Assembly: GCF_001885905.1 (NCBI RefSeq)
Contig: NZ_JXKM01000001.1
Span: forward strand, 186,001-250,000
DNA: 64,000 nt
Direction: 5' to 3'
From: Enterococcus devriesei
GTDB taxonomy: Bacteria > Bacillota > Bacilli > Lactobacillales > Enterococcaceae
The position numbers and the translations under genes were made by a program. The notes below the pieces were generated by a model. It searched no databases. It was not told where the DNA came from and saw only the letters and a list, made by a program, of their open reading frames with translations. This document shows, piece by piece, positions 34,332-43,441 of the stretch; position 1 is the first letter of the stretch; every line of letters starts with the position of its first letter.

Positions 34332-34352
34332 GAATTTTATTTTTGCTATAAT
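34324..34352 (+). promoter_or_regulatory. Probable promoter for the DUF956 gene
   Basis: Extended -10 TGCTATAAT (34344-34352) with a weak -35 TTTATT (34324-34329) 17 nt before. It would give a leader of about 200 nt ahead of the DUF956 gene. That gene, now far from the sigma-54 promoter, may have needed its own start site. No open reading frame was seen in 34353-34553. Confidence 0.6.
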
Positions 34353-34507
34353 GTATATAAGTAAAACATTTTTGCTGCTTTATTGTATTTCAAAATATCA
34401 GTGTAGTAAAAAATAATACGGATATAGAGGTTATTTAATCAGAATAAGTCAAGAATTCCATTGCCTAAAATAGATTAAAAATCTTTACTATTGAGTTAAA
34501 AGAAGTG

Positions 34508-34533
34508 ATTATAAATTAAACAACATTTATAAT
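34508..34533 (+). promoter_or_regulatory. 9-bp inverted repeat before the DUF956 gene
   Basis: ATTATAAAT (34508-34516) and ATTTATAAT (34525-34533) are perfect inverse copies with an 8-nt spacer, just upstream of the AGGAG ribosome site. It could be an operator or a weak mRNA hairpin affecting translation. Confidence 0.45.
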
Positions 34534-34553
34534 TATAGATAGGAGATTTATTC

Positions 34554-34925
34554 ATGGTTCAATCAATCAATACGCAGGTCGATTTAGTTGTGAGTGCAAC
34601 TTCTTTGGCAGGTGCATCAGATTACGGAAAGATTATGATTGGTGACAAAGGATTTGAATTTTATAATGATCGAGATGCGAATAAGTTTATTCAGATTCCT
34701 TGGGAAGAAGTGGACTACGTAATTGCTTCAGTCATGTTCAAAGGAAAAAAAATTCCTCGCTACGCCATTCAAACAAAGAAAAACGGAACGTATACTTTTG
34801 CATCAAAAACACCTAAAGAAGTTTTGCGGGCAATTCGTAAATATGTTGATCCGGAACATATGGTCCGTTCATTAAGCTTTTTTGATGTTTTAAAACGAGG
34901 AATTAAAGGCATTTTCAAACATTAA
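34554..34925 (+). CDS. DUF956 protein linked to the mannose PTS
   Basis: 123 residues, no membrane segment: an N-terminal beta-rich half (GASDYGKIMIGDKGFEFYND) and KGKKIPRYAIQTKKNGTYTFASK. DUF956 genes typically sit right after the IID gene of mannose PTS operons in Lactobacillales and are sometimes called manO; the function is not established (a regulatory role has been proposed). Here it is separated from manZ by the NRPS cluster, evidence that the cluster was inserted into an older operon. Confidence 0.85.
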   Translation: MVQSINTQVDLVVSATSLAGASDYGKIMIGDKGFEFYNDRDANKFIQIPWEEVDYVIASVMFKGKKIPRYAIQTKKNGTYTFASKTPKEVLRAIRKYVDPEHMVRSLSFFDVLKRGIKGIFKH

Positions 34926-34942
34926 TTAAATAATTTTTTTTA

Positions 34943-34972
34943 GGTAGGTCTTTAAGACCTACCCATTTTTTT
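34943..34972 (+). terminator. Rho-independent terminator after the DUF956 gene
   Basis: Near-perfect palindrome GGTAGGTCTT / AAGACCTACC (34943-34963) followed by CCATTTTTTT. Confidence 0.88.
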
Positions 34973-35045
34973 AAATGTTACTCAAAAACCTTTCTTCTAA
35001 ATAAATACTGAAAGTAGATTTTGTCAAATTTAAATCTCTTTAATT

Positions 35046-35067
35046 TTGGCACAAACTTCTGTGCCAA
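35046..35067 (+). promoter_or_regulatory. Probable MtlR operator
   Basis: TTGGCACA and TGTGCCAA are perfect inverse copies separated by AACTTC. The arms match the MtlR site form TTGNCACA...TGTGNCAA known in bacilli (from memory, with a shorter spacer there). It lies 18 bp upstream of the mtlA -35 box, a fitting place for an activator. Confidence 0.72.
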
Positions 35068-35085
35068 AGCTCTATCTTCTATTCC

Positions 35086-35114
35086 TTGAAAGCGCATCAA
35101 TCTGGCGCTATGAT
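35086..35114 (+). promoter_or_regulatory. mtlA promoter with overlapping cre site
   Basis: TTGAAA (35086-35091), 17-nt spacer, TATGAT (35109-35114). TGAAAGCGCATCAA at 35087-35100 agrees with the CcpA cre consensus TGWAARCGYTWNCW at 12 of 14 positions and covers the -35 box, so glucose repression is expected. Confidence 0.8.
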
Positions 35115-35158
35115 AAAAATGTAAACGAAATCATTTTATCATTTAAGGAGGAACTAAA

Positions 35159-36919
35159 ATGGAAGCTACTAGACAAAAGAGTGGACTTAAAGCAAAAGTC
35201 CAGCGTCTCGGAAGCCACTTGTCAGGGATGGTAATGCCCAATATTGGGGGATTCATCGCTTGGGGGGTTATTACGGCACTATTTATTCCAGATGGCTATT
35301 TTCCAAATGAAAACCTTGCCACATTAGTCGGACCAATGCTTTCTTACTTATTGCCATTATTAATCGCTTATACAGGTGGTAGCATGGTGCATGGCCAACG
35401 TGGAGCTGTCGTTGGGGCAATTGCAGCGATGGGTGTTATTGTTGGATCAGACGTTCCAATGTTTATCGGAGCTATGATGATGGGACCTTTAGGTGGTTGG
35501 TGTATCAAGAAATTTGATGACGCTTTCCAAGAAAAGATCAAAGCTGGATTTGAAATGTTAGTCAATAACTTTTCTTCTGGATTGATCGGTTTTGCTTTAG
35601 CCATCATCGGTTATTATGCTATCGGGCCAGTCGTTGAGGGCGCAACTCATTTAATGGCTGCCGGTGTTGAATCAATCATTAACATGCATTTATTGCCATT
35701 AGCCAATATCTTTATCGAACCTGCGAAAATTTTATTCTTGAATAACGCGATCAATCACGGCATTTTGACGCCACTAGGAATCGAACAAGCCGCAGAAGCT
35801 GGAAAATCAATTCTATTCTTATTAGAAGCAAATCCTGGACCAGGTCTAGGAATTTTATTAGCCTTCACCTTGTTTGGTAAAGGTGCAGCGAAATCTTCGG
35901 CACCAGGTGCAATCATCATCCAATTCTTAGGTGGGATTCATGAAATCTACTTCCCATATGTCATGATGAAACCGCTATTGTTCTTAGCCGTTATGGCCGG
36001 TGGGGTTGCCGGAACATTTACTTTCCAATTGTTAGGTGCAGGTTTACGAGCAGCTGCTTCTCCAGGATCAATCATCGCGATCATGGCTATGACACCACCG
36101 GATGCTATTGTCGCCAACTTAGCTGGGATCATTGTCGGATGTATTGTTTCATTCTTAGTCGCAATGATTATTATCAAATCTGACAACAGCGAAGAAGACG
36201 ACTTGGCCGCTAATCAAGCTGCTATGGCAGATGCAAAAGCACAAAGCAAAGGTCAAAACGCTGTTAAATCAGAAAATCAAGAAATGTTTGGCAACATCAA
36301 CAAAATCATCTTTGCCTGTGATGCTGGGATGGGTTCAAGTGCGATGGGAGCTTCGGTATTACGAGACAAAGTTAAAAAAGCCGGGTTAGCTTTACCTGTT
36401 TCTAACTCAGCGATTAACAATCTAAGTGATGATCCAAATGCCTTGATTGTGACACAAGAAGAACTCCACGATCGTGCAAGTCAAAAAGCACCAAGTGCAA
36501 CCTTTGTCCAAGTAGAAAACTTTATGAACTCCCCTCGTTACGATGAGATCGTTAACCGCCTATCGGAAGAACCAGCTGCTGCTGATACTGAAGAAAAACC
36601 ATTGACTGATGATGTCATTCAAGGCGTTGCGGATTATTCGAAAGTAGATCATGTCGTCTTTGCCTATGATCAAGTCAAAGGCTCTGCTAATATGGGTGCA
36701 ACGATCTTGAAGAAATTACTGAAAGACAACGGGATGAATTATCCAGTCACAGTTGTAGCGATTAAGGATTTAGCAGATGAAACAAATGCTTTAGTCATTA
36801 CCAACAATGACGAAACTATAAAAGCGGAACAACAAGCACCAAGTGCGACTCATGTACCATTGAGTGATTTAGTTGCTTCAGAAAAATATGACCGCGTGAT
36901 CCAAAATCTAAGAAAATAA
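35159..36919 (+). CDS. mtlA: Mannitol-specific PTS EIICB with a second, cysteine-less IIB-like domain
   Basis: 586 residues. IIC membrane domain at 1-340 (GMVMPNIGGFIAWGVITALF; GGIHEIYFPYVMMKP, with the conserved GIHEIYFP sugar-binding motif). First IIB at about 378-470 with the phosphorylated cysteine in IIFACDAGMGSSAMGASVL. A second IIB-like copy at about 497-586 reads VVFAYDQVKGSANMGATIL, with Tyr in place of the cysteine, so it cannot carry phosphate in the usual way. Bacillus MtlA lacks this extra domain; from memory longer versions occur in lactic acid bacteria. Imports mannitol as mannitol 1-phosphate. First gene of mtlA-mtlR-mtlF-mtlD. Confidence 0.93.
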   Translation: MEATRQKSGLKAKVQRLGSHLSGMVMPNIGGFIAWGVITALFIPDGYFPNENLATLVGPMLSYLLPLLIAYTGGSMVHGQRGAVVGAIAAMGVIVGSDVPMFIGAMMMGPLGGWCIKKFDDAFQEKIKAGFEMLVNNFSSGLIGFALAIIGYYAIGPVVEGATHLMAAGVESIINMHLLPLANIFIEPAKILFLNNAINHGILTPLGIEQAAEAGKSILFLLEANPGPGLGILLAFTLFGKGAAKSSAPGAIIIQFLGGIHEIYFPYVMMKPLLFLAVMAGGVAGTFTFQLLGAGLRAAASPGSIIAIMAMTPPDAIVANLAGIIVGCIVSFLVAMIIIKSDNSEEDDLAANQAAMADAKAQSKGQNAVKSENQEMFGNINKIIFACDAGMGSSAMGASVLRDKVKKAGLALPVSNSAINNLSDDPNALIVTQEELHDRASQKAPSATFVQVENFMNSPRYDEIVNRLSEEPAAADTEEKPLTDDVIQGVADYSKVDHVVFAYDQVKGSANMGATILKKLLKDNGMNYPVTVVAIKDLADETNALVITNNDETIKAEQQAPSATHVPLSDLVASEKYDRVIQNLRK

Positions 36920-36951
36920 AGTAGTCTTTTTTGAAGAATCGTATTACTCTT

Positions 36952-36977
36952 AAAGCAGTGAGGATTCTCACTGCTTT
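36952..36977 (+). terminator. Perfect hairpin between mtlA and mtlR
   Basis: AAAGCAGTGAG and CTCACTGCTTT pair over 11 bp with a GATT loop. Only four T lie at the 3' edge, so partial termination or RNA processing that lowers mtlR relative to mtlA is more likely than a full stop. Confidence 0.65.
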
Positions 36978-37006
36978 TAGCCTTTGAAATTATTGGAGGA
37001 GATATT

Positions 37007-39058
37007 GTGTATTTTTCGATTCGCGAAAAAAAGATACTTTCCCTTTTGTTAGAATATCCAAACGGCATTACGTCGGAGGAGTTACAAGATATATTACAAG
37101 TCAGCAAGCGAACGGTCTATCGTGAGATATCCAGTATCGAAAAGACGATCAAATCCGTGGATGTCCAAATCATCAAACCTCGTGGCGAGGGATACCGGAT
37201 AGTTGGAGAGACTCAAAGTTTGGAACAACTGCAGCAACAATTAGGCGCGAAACAAACGGAGCTATTTACCGATAACGTTCAACGGCAAAGTGCGATCGTC
37301 TGCTCGTTGCTACTGATGGATGAAGAAGAAACCATCGAAGGACTGGCGATTGATTTTAAAGTTAGCCCCGCGACGATCACTTCCGATTTAGCGGCGATCG
37401 AAAAGAGTTTGATTGATTATCGTTTAGAACTAAACCGTCTAAAAGGACGAGGGATTCGGATCGACGGTCGTGAAAAACAGCGTCGGCAGTTATTAAGTAA
37501 TTTGATTTATAACGGTGTGAGTGAATTCGATTTTTTTCAGTTTCTTGATTTGTTGGAAGAAGGCGAGGCGGTCACTGATAATTTCTTTTTGAAATTATTG
37601 AGCCAAGAGAATTTATTACTAGCCGGTCAGATTTTTACTCAAGTTTCCCAGCAGTCTTTCCAGAAGGTCACAGACAATCAATTACAGCGAGTCTTGATTT
37701 TATTAGCATTGTCGATTGATCGGATGGCACAAGATCGTTTTGTCGAGGCAGAACAAGAAAACAAAGCCAAGCCTGAAAGTATGCAGATTGCAAGCCAAAT
37801 CATGATTAAGGTGGCGACAACATTAAAGAAATCAATTCCGCCACAGGAGGTCCGTTTCTTCGCCTTTCAATTGGAAGGAGTCAATTATAAGCAGCCACAA
37901 AATATTTTCATTGATAGTTTTGATGTGGAACTTTCTTATCAGATCAAGGAATTGATTCGTTTAGTCTCTGAGGCGACGGCGATCGATTTTCGCAAAGATG
38001 AGCAGCTTTTCAATGACTTATCGGCCCATATGTCGGCGGCCTTGAAACGAAATTTGACGGTCATTCAAGGCGCAAACAATCCATTGCTGCAAAAAATTCG
38101 TGAGAAATACCAGAAGCTGACGACGGCGATTATTAAAGAGTTGGCGATAGTTTTTCCAGATCATGAATTTACTGCGGATGAATTAGGCTATGTCGTGATC
38201 CATTTTGCGACATCCTTGGAACGCCACCCAAGTGGTCGAGCCCTCTCCGCCTTAGTCTTGTGCTCTAGTGGAATCGGAACGGCACGTATCTTGGAAAGCC
38301 GGATTCATAAATATTTGAATGAGATTGAGCAGGTGCAAGTCGCAAAAATTTCAGAAATGAATCATCTAGATTATAAAAGTTATGATCTGATTTTAGCGAC
38401 GGTCTTCTTGCCGGGGTTCCATTTACCCTATAAAGTCATTTCACCCTTGCTACTAGATGATGAGATCAAGGAAATCAAAGAATATATTCAGACGCTGCAT
38501 CCTGATAAAACGGTTGAAATGATGAATCAACCCGAACAAGAGCCGAGTGATGCCTTTGATGAGATTTATGAAACGATGCGGATCGCCAATCAACTGTTGC
38601 AAAGTTTTGATGTGAAGCCGATTACGTCTGAAGAAACGATTGAACAGACCTTAGCGAAAATCATTGATCCCTTGCAAGGAACGATTGTGACCGACGCGGC
38701 GACTGTCACAGATAAAGTGATCAAGCGCTATTTAGTAGCACCAATTGGGGTACCGAAGACCAATTTCGCATTGTTCCATACTGCAGATCCTCACGTCAAA
38801 GAGCCTCTATTCACCATCTATGATCTGGACCAGAAATTTTTGATCCAAGGGATGGATAAAAAAAGTATTGAATTAACGCGAGTATTATTATTGCTTGCCC
38901 CTGATCCAATGCCGGAAAATCAACAAAATCTGTTAGGAAAAATCAGCAGCTCCGTGATTGAGAGTGATTTGAACACGGAAATTTACAAGTTCGGCAACAA
39001 AGAAATCATTTATCAACTATTGAGTTCTTTGTTCGTAAAAGAAATACGGGAAAATTAA
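37007..39058 (+). CDS. mtlR: Mannitol operon transcriptional activator MtlR
   Basis: 683 residues with the full MtlR order: two N-terminal helix-turn-helix domains ([39 protein letters not shown]), PRD1 and PRD2 (around 190-400), an EIIB-Gat-like domain with its cysteine in [17 protein letters not shown] near 420, and an EIIA-like C-terminus (histidine in [10 protein letters not shown] near 590). Phosphorylation of these domains by the PTS sets activity. Starts at GTG (37007), 6 nt after GGAGGA. Probably binds the inverted repeat at 35046-35067. Confidence 0.92.
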   Translation: MYFSIREKKILSLLLEYPNGITSEELQDILQVSKRTVYREISSIEKTIKSVDVQIIKPRGEGYRIVGETQSLEQLQQQLGAKQTELFTDNVQRQSAIVCSLLLMDEEETIEGLAIDFKVSPATITSDLAAIEKSLIDYRLELNRLKGRGIRIDGREKQRRQLLSNLIYNGVSEFDFFQFLDLLEEGEAVTDNFFLKLLSQENLLLAGQIFTQVSQQSFQKVTDNQLQRVLILLALSIDRMAQDRFVEAEQENKAKPESMQIASQIMIKVATTLKKSIPPQEVRFFAFQLEGVNYKQPQNIFIDSFDVELSYQIKELIRLVSEATAIDFRKDEQLFNDLSAHMSAALKRNLTVIQGANNPLLQKIREKYQKLTTAIIKELAIVFPDHEFTADELGYVVIHFATSLERHPSGRALSALVLCSSGIGTARILESRIHKYLNEIEQVQVAKISEMNHLDYKSYDLILATVFLPGFHLPYKVISPLLLDDEIKEIKEYIQTLHPDKTVEMMNQPEQEPSDAFDEIYETMRIANQLLQSFDVKPITSEETIEQTLAKIIDPLQGTIVTDAATVTDKVIKRYLVAPIGVPKTNFALFHTADPHVKEPLFTIYDLDQKFLIQGMDKKSIELTRVLLLLAPDPMPENQQNLLGKISSSVIESDLNTEIYKFGNKEIIYQLLSSLFVKEIREN

Positions 39059-39081
39059 TCTGTGATAGGAGTGAATCAAAA

Positions 39082-39519
39082 ATGGAATTAATGCCAGAAA
39101 TGATTTTATTGGATCAAGAATATGCCAACAAGGAAGACGCAATCCGGGCCTGTGGTCAGTTGTTAGTTGATGCAGGTTGTGTGGAACCAGGCTATGTAGA
39201 CGCCATGATTGAAAGAAATAAATTAGTTTCTGTTTATATGGGAAACTTTATCGCGATTCCTCATGGGACCGACGAAGCCAAACACTACGTGAAAAAAAGT
39301 GGAATTTCAGTGATTCAAGTCCCAACTGGCGTTCACTTTGGTAAAGATGATACAGAAGACGTGGCAATGGTATTATTCGGTATCGCTGGAATCGGGAATG
39401 AACATTTAGATATCCTACAAAAAATCGCCATCTTTTGTTCGGATGTTGAAAATGTCGTAAAATTAGCAGATGCAAAAACAAAAGAAGAAGTCATGGGCTA
39501 TCTTCAGGAGGTAGAATAG
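39082..39519 (+). CDS. mtlF: Mannitol-specific PTS EIIA component
   Basis: 145 residues, PTS_EIIA_2 fold. The phosphorylated histidine is in [16 protein letters not shown] near residue 58. Passes phosphate from HPr to the IIB cysteine of MtlA. Follows mtlR by 23 bp and is 1 bp from mtlD. Length matches the free-standing EIIA of Gram-positive mannitol operons. Confidence 0.95.
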   Translation: MELMPEMILLDQEYANKEDAIRACGQLLVDAGCVEPGYVDAMIERNKLVSVYMGNFIAIPHGTDEAKHYVKKSGISVIQVPTGVHFGKDDTEDVAMVLFGIAGIGNEHLDILQKIAIFCSDVENVVKLADAKTKEEVMGYLQEVE

Positions 39520-39520
39520 G

Positions 39521-40660
39521 ATGCAAGCAACACATTTTGGCGCAGGAAATATTGGACGAGGATTTATCGGAGAGATTTTAGCAAAGAATGGTTTTTCAAT
39601 CGATTTTGTCGATATCAATGAAACAATCATCAATGCGTTGAATGAACGAAATGAATATACGATCCAATTAGCAGACGAAAGTCAAAAAGAGATCCATGTC
39701 TCAAACGTGGATGGTCTAAACAATCAAACGAATCCGGAAGCGGTGATTGCTTCTGTCAGCAAAGCGGATATTGTAACAACAGCAATCGGTCCGAATATCT
39801 TGCCGTTTATCGCAGAATTAATCGCAAAAGGAATTCAAAAACGTCGCAGTGAAGGAAATACAGCGCCTTTAGACGTGATTGCCTGTGAAAATATGATTGG
39901 CGGCAGCCAGTTCTTATTTGAAAAGGTCCAAGCATTTTTATCAGCTGAGGATATGGCCTATGTTGAACAATACATTGGATTCCCCAATGCAGCAGTTGAT
40001 CGTATCGTTCCGATTCAACATCATGAAGACCCGCTATTTGTTTCTGTAGAACCTTTTAGTGAATGGGTGATTGACGAAACGCAAAGTAAAAACAAAGACT
40101 TGCGCCTTGATGACGTGGAATACGTAGAAGATTTAGAACCTTATATTGAACGGAAGCTGTTTTCAGTCAATACCGGACATGCGACGGTTGCTTATACGGG
40201 TGCTTATGATGGTTATAAAACGATTGATGAAGCTATCTCAGATGAACGAGTCTTAGAAAAATTACGAGCAGTCTTAGGTGAAACCGGCAGTCTGTTAATT
40301 AATAAATGGGGCTTCGACAAAGAAAAACACTTTGCTTACATTGATAAGATTGTTAGTCGTTTTGAAAATAAATACATTTCTGACAGTATTAGTCGTGTCG
40401 CACGGACTCCAATTCGTAAACTAGGCTTTGATGAACGCTTCATTCGTCCGATCCGCGAATTGAAGGAAAGAGAATTAGGCTATGACAACTTAGTCGATGT
40501 AGTAGCAATGGTGTTGAAATACAATGATCCTAACGATGAACAAAGTGTTGAATTACAAAGTTTGTTAAAAGAAAAATCAGTGGCTGAAGTCATTCAACAA
40601 GTAACTGATTTAAAAGACGATGAATTAATTGCGGAAATCTCTGCACGATATCATCAATAA
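39521..40660 (+). CDS. mtlD: Mannitol-1-phosphate 5-dehydrogenase
   Basis: 379 residues. NAD-binding start [18 protein letters not shown], then catalytic-domain motifs ([38 protein letters not shown] with the active lysine region). Converts mannitol 1-phosphate to fructose 6-phosphate with NAD. Preceded by AGGAGG inside the mtlF end. Last gene of the mannitol operon. Confidence 0.97.
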   Translation: MQATHFGAGNIGRGFIGEILAKNGFSIDFVDINETIINALNERNEYTIQLADESQKEIHVSNVDGLNNQTNPEAVIASVSKADIVTTAIGPNILPFIAELIAKGIQKRRSEGNTAPLDVIACENMIGGSQFLFEKVQAFLSAEDMAYVEQYIGFPNAAVDRIVPIQHHEDPLFVSVEPFSEWVIDETQSKNKDLRLDDVEYVEDLEPYIERKLFSVNTGHATVAYTGAYDGYKTIDEAISDERVLEKLRAVLGETGSLLINKWGFDKEKHFAYIDKIVSRFENKYISDSISRVARTPIRKLGFDERFIRPIRELKERELGYDNLVDVVAMVLKYNDPNDEQSVELQSLLKEKSVAEVIQQVTDLKDDELIAEISARYHQ

Positions 40661-40669
40661 TAATATCTT

Positions 40670-40701
40670 ACAGCGTAGAAGAACTTCTACGCTGTTTTTT
40701 A
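40670..40701 (+). terminator. Rho-independent terminator after mtlD
   Basis: ACAGCGTAGAA and TTCTACGCTGT pair over 11 bp with a GAAC loop, then T6. Confidence 0.93.
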
Positions 40702-40755
40702 AGCAAAAGTTTTCCCCATATAGAAGAAAAAATCACGGGGGTGAAGAAAAAATAG

Positions 40756-40818
40756 TTTTGGTCTAGACTTAATTGTTGCAAATTAGAGATCATGGTGTTA
40801 GAATTGGTGTATACCAAA
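40756..40818 (+). promoter_or_regulatory. nagB promoter with two NagR/DasR-type (dre) sites
   Basis: Promoter TTGCAA (40776-40781), 17 nt, TAGAAT (40799-40804). TTTTGGTCTAGACTTAA (40756-40772) lies upstream and AATTGGTGTATACCAAA (40802-40818) overlaps the start region. Both resemble dre sites of GntR-family amino-sugar regulators (TGGTCTAGACCA), suggesting repression released by glucosamine 6-phosphate or N-acetylglucosamine 6-phosphate. No nagR gene lies in the window. Confidence 0.7.
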
Positions 40819-40839
40819 ACAACAAAGGAGCGTTTACCC

Positions 40840-41541
40840 ATGAAAGTAATTCGCGTAAAAGATGCCGCTGAAGGCGGAAAAAAAGCATTTGAAATTATCA
40901 AAGATGGAATGGAAAACGGCGTAAAAGTATTAGGTCTAGCAACTGGTAGTACTCCTGAAACGTTATATCAAGAAATGACTTCTAGTGATTTAGATTTTTC
41001 AGAAATGACTTCTGTAAACTTAGATGAATATGTTGGTTTAGCAGGCGACGATGTACAAAGCTATCGTTACTTCATGAATGATCAATTATTCAACAAAAAA
41101 CCATTTAAAGAAACGTTCGTACCAAATGGCAAAGCGGAAGATTTAGAAGCTGAATGCAAACGTTACGACGGTGTGATCGCTGATCATCCACTTGACTTGC
41201 AAGTATTAGGTATCGGCCGCAACGCTCATATCGGATTCAATGAACCTGGCACACCATTTGATGTGACAACGCATGTCGTTGAATTGACTGAATCAACCAT
41301 TGAAGCCAACAAACGTAACTTTGATAAAGTAGAAGATGTTCCTACTCATGCTTTATCAATGGGGATTGGTTCAATTATGCAAAGCAAAAAAATCTTGTTA
41401 ATGGCATTCGGTACTGATAAAGCTGACGCAATCAAAGGAATGATCGACGGCCCTGTAACTACTGATGTTCCTGCTAGCGTATTACAAAACCACGCTGACG
41501 TAACCGTGATCATCGACGAAGATGCAGCTAGCAAACTATAA
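40840..41541 (+). CDS. nagB: Glucosamine-6-phosphate deaminase
   Basis: 233 residues from the ATG at 40840 (9 nt after AAAGGAG); a longer in-frame start at 40792 lies before the regulatory site and adds non-conserved residues. Motifs: [22 protein letters not shown] (catalytic Asp), [17 protein letters not shown] (catalytic His ring) and [18 protein letters not shown]. Converts glucosamine 6-phosphate to fructose 6-phosphate and ammonia. [10 protein letters not shown] has Arg-Asn-Ala where many family members have Asn-Gly. Single-gene unit with its own terminator. Confidence 0.95.
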   Translation: MKVIRVKDAAEGGKKAFEIIKDGMENGVKVLGLATGSTPETLYQEMTSSDLDFSEMTSVNLDEYVGLAGDDVQSYRYFMNDQLFNKKPFKETFVPNGKAEDLEAECKRYDGVIADHPLDLQVLGIGRNAHIGFNEPGTPFDVTTHVVELTESTIEANKRNFDKVEDVPTHALSMGIGSIMQSKKILLMAFGTDKADAIKGMIDGPVTTDVPASVLQNHADVTVIIDEDAASKL

Positions 41542-41559
41542 GAATTAGATTGAATAGAG

Positions 41560-41591
41560 ACGTCAAGGAAATGTTCCTTGGCGTTTTTTTT
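41560..41591 (+). terminator. Rho-independent terminator after nagB
   Basis: ACGTCAAGGAA / TTCCTTGGCGT stem (one G-T pair, ATG loop) followed by T8. Confidence 0.92.
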
Positions 41592-41620
41592 ACATGAATA
41601 AATCGCTTTATAGCAGGTGT

Positions 41621-41860
41621 ATTCATGTCCGGCTTCACGAACTAGCTCTATCAGCAATAAGCCAAACGATTTCGACATTTGAGCAGCATTTTAGAAATCG
41701 TTTGGTCTGATTGCTCAGCGGACTCCTAATTAGGGAATCATTTTCCAAAAACACAAAAAATAGTTCTGATTGTCGTTACTCATACCATTTTTCCGATCTC
41801 AATAAAGCGAGCAGAAAAACTGGCAAAAAGCTGAGGGAGTTCGCGAAAGCCTTTCTCACT
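41621..41860 (+). repeat. Dispersed palindromic element, copy A
   Basis: Intergenic, no gene. Opens with ATTCATGTCCGGCTTCACGA, shared almost exactly with copy B (46799) and in part with copy C (44486). It holds one hairpin with arms AAACGATTTC and GAAATCGTTT and, after a common TTAG-GGAA step, a second region matching copy B: a second pair of arms, TGATTGTC, then a GGCAAAAAGCTGA...GTTCGC end. The element fills most of the gap between nagB and rsuA. Confidence 0.75.
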
Positions 41861-41928
41861 TATGATCTACTTGCTTCTTTTCTTACCATTGGCTATAGTA
41901 AATTATCAGAGTAAAAAGGATGAGAAGA

Positions 41929-42636
41929 ATGCGTTTAGATAAATTTCTAGCGGAGGTCGGCCTAGGCAGTCGCAAGGAAGTCAAGCAGCTGATCAAAAAG
42001 GGTCAGATCAGCGTCAACCAACAAATTGAAAAATCGGAAAAGAAGCAAGTGGAACCGGAAAAGGATCAGATCGCCTTTCAAGGTGAGCCGCTGCATTATC
42101 AGGAGTTTTATTATTATCTGCTACATAAGCCCGCGGGTGTGGTGAGTGCAACAGAAGATTCACGGGATCGAACGGTTATGGATTTATTCGCGCCAGTAGA
42201 TTACCGCAGTGATTTATTTCCGGTAGGGCGTTTAGACAAAGATACGGAAGGTTTATTATTGATTACCAATGATGGCCAGTTGGCCCACGAGTTATTATCT
42301 CCCAAAAAGCATGTAGAGAAGGAATATTTTGCGAAGGTTGCTGGTGTGATGACAGTAGAAGACCAACAGCGCTTTGTTGAAGGGATTTTGTTAGATGGGG
42401 AAAAGACTTTGCCAGCGGAATTGTTGATTGATGAGACGACCGCAGACTCGTCAAAAGTTAGAATCATTTTACACGAAGGTAAATTTCATCAAGTGAAGCG
42501 GATGGTCAAGGCCTGCGGTAAAGAAGTGACCTACTTAAAACGAATTCGTATGGGAGATTTGGAATTGCCGTCAGGGTTAGTTAAAGGAAATTACCGATTA
42601 TTGACAGCAGAAGAAATAGCTTCGCTAAAAGGTTAG
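41929..42636 (+). CDS. rsuA: 16S rRNA pseudouridine synthase, RsuA family
   Basis: 235 residues. N-terminal S4 RNA-binding domain (MRLDKFLAEVGLGSRKEV), then YLLHKPAGVVSA and the catalytic GRLDKDTEGLLLITNDG (Asp of RLD). C-terminal GKFHQVKRMVKACGKEV is typical of RsuA/RluB/RluE. By length and motif spacing it should make pseudouridine 516 in 16S rRNA, as RsuA does; RluB-like action on 23S rRNA is less likely. The ATG at 41929 is 8 nt after AAAAAGGA. The ATG at 41920 overlaps that site and was rejected. Confidence 0.88.
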   Translation: MRLDKFLAEVGLGSRKEVKQLIKKGQISVNQQIEKSEKKQVEPEKDQIAFQGEPLHYQEFYYYLLHKPAGVVSATEDSRDRTVMDLFAPVDYRSDLFPVGRLDKDTEGLLLITNDGQLAHELLSPKKHVEKEYFAKVAGVMTVEDQQRFVEGILLDGEKTLPAELLIDETTADSSKVRIILHEGKFHQVKRMVKACGKEVTYLKRIRMGDLELPSGLVKGNYRLLTAEEIASLKG

Positions 42637-42689
42637 GAAGTTCGCTTTTTTCTCTAGCGTGCTATACTGAATAGAGAGGTGATGGACCA

Positions 42690-43394
42690 GTGGATTTGAA
42701 ATTATCAGTTTATGAAATCATGCTGCGCTTATTTTTAGCCATGGTCATGGGTGGCGCCATTGGGATAGAGCGTGAATATAAGAATCGCCCGGCTGGCATT
42801 CGGACTCATATTTTGGTGTGTATGGGCGCGACTATTATTGCATTGATCCAAGTTGAGATCGCCGATCAGGCGTTGCGCTATGCGGCGGCTAAACCTGAGT
42901 TTGTTGGAGTGGTTCGAGCAGATGAGGCCCGTTTGATCGCTCAAGTGGTCAGCGGAATCGGTTTTCTAGGTGCGGGTACGATCATGGTCAGCAATCGTTC
43001 GGTCAAGGGGCTGACGACGGCTGCTTCGATCTGGGCTGGTGCTGGCTTGGGGATCGCTATCGGTATGGGGTATTATACGATCGCCATTTGTAGTTTTGTC
43101 GGCATAATGCTGGCGCTGACTGTGGTGAAGCGTGTGATTAAGATCAACGCGATTAAAAAAATCGAGATTCGTTACATTCATCGTGAAGCCACCAAAGAAT
43201 TTATTATGAATTATTTCGAAAGTAAAAATATTGAAGTCGAGGATGTCGATTTCGACGTGGATTTCATGGATGATTATCGAATATACACCAATGTCTATAC
43301 GATTGATTTGCCGCGGGGGATGAATTATACCGATGTGATTGAAGATTTATCGATGTATAAAAATATTACTAAGCTCCGGATGATTAATATCTAA
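42690..43394 (+). CDS. MgtC/SapB family membrane protein
   Basis: 234 residues. The first 150 form four or five membrane helices with family signatures GGAIGIEREYKNRPAGIRTHILVC-type (near 20-44) and VSGIGFLGAGTIM (near 90). The C-terminal 80 residues form a soluble ACT-like domain, as in MgtC. Some relatives modulate the F-type ATPase and adaptation to low magnesium, but most, such as B. subtilis YhiD, have no settled role. GTG start at 42690 after AGAGAGGTGATGG. Confidence 0.88.
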   Translation: MDLKLSVYEIMLRLFLAMVMGGAIGIEREYKNRPAGIRTHILVCMGATIIALIQVEIADQALRYAAAKPEFVGVVRADEARLIAQVVSGIGFLGAGTIMVSNRSVKGLTTAASIWAGAGLGIAIGMGYYTIAICSFVGIMLALTVVKRVIKINAIKKIEIRYIHREATKEFIMNYFESKNIEVEDVDFDVDFMDDYRIYTNVYTIDLPRGMNYTDVIEDLSMYKNITKLRMINI

Positions 43395-43441
43395 ACAAAA
43401 AAGAGAAACTCCTTGCGATAAGGAATTTCTCTTTTTTGTTT
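43393..43441 (+). terminator. Bidirectional terminator between the mgtC-family gene and nrdF
   Basis: Long stem from AAACAAAAAAGAGAAA to TTTCTCTTTTTTGTTT, one mismatch, with A and T runs on both sides, so it serves both converging genes. Its right end overlaps the nrdF stop. Confidence 0.9.

Noticed and set aside
35044-35069. Second sigma-54 promoter at TGGCAC before mtlA
   Set aside because: The -12 TTGCW element is missing at the right distance, and the sequence is a perfect inverted repeat that better fits an MtlR operator.
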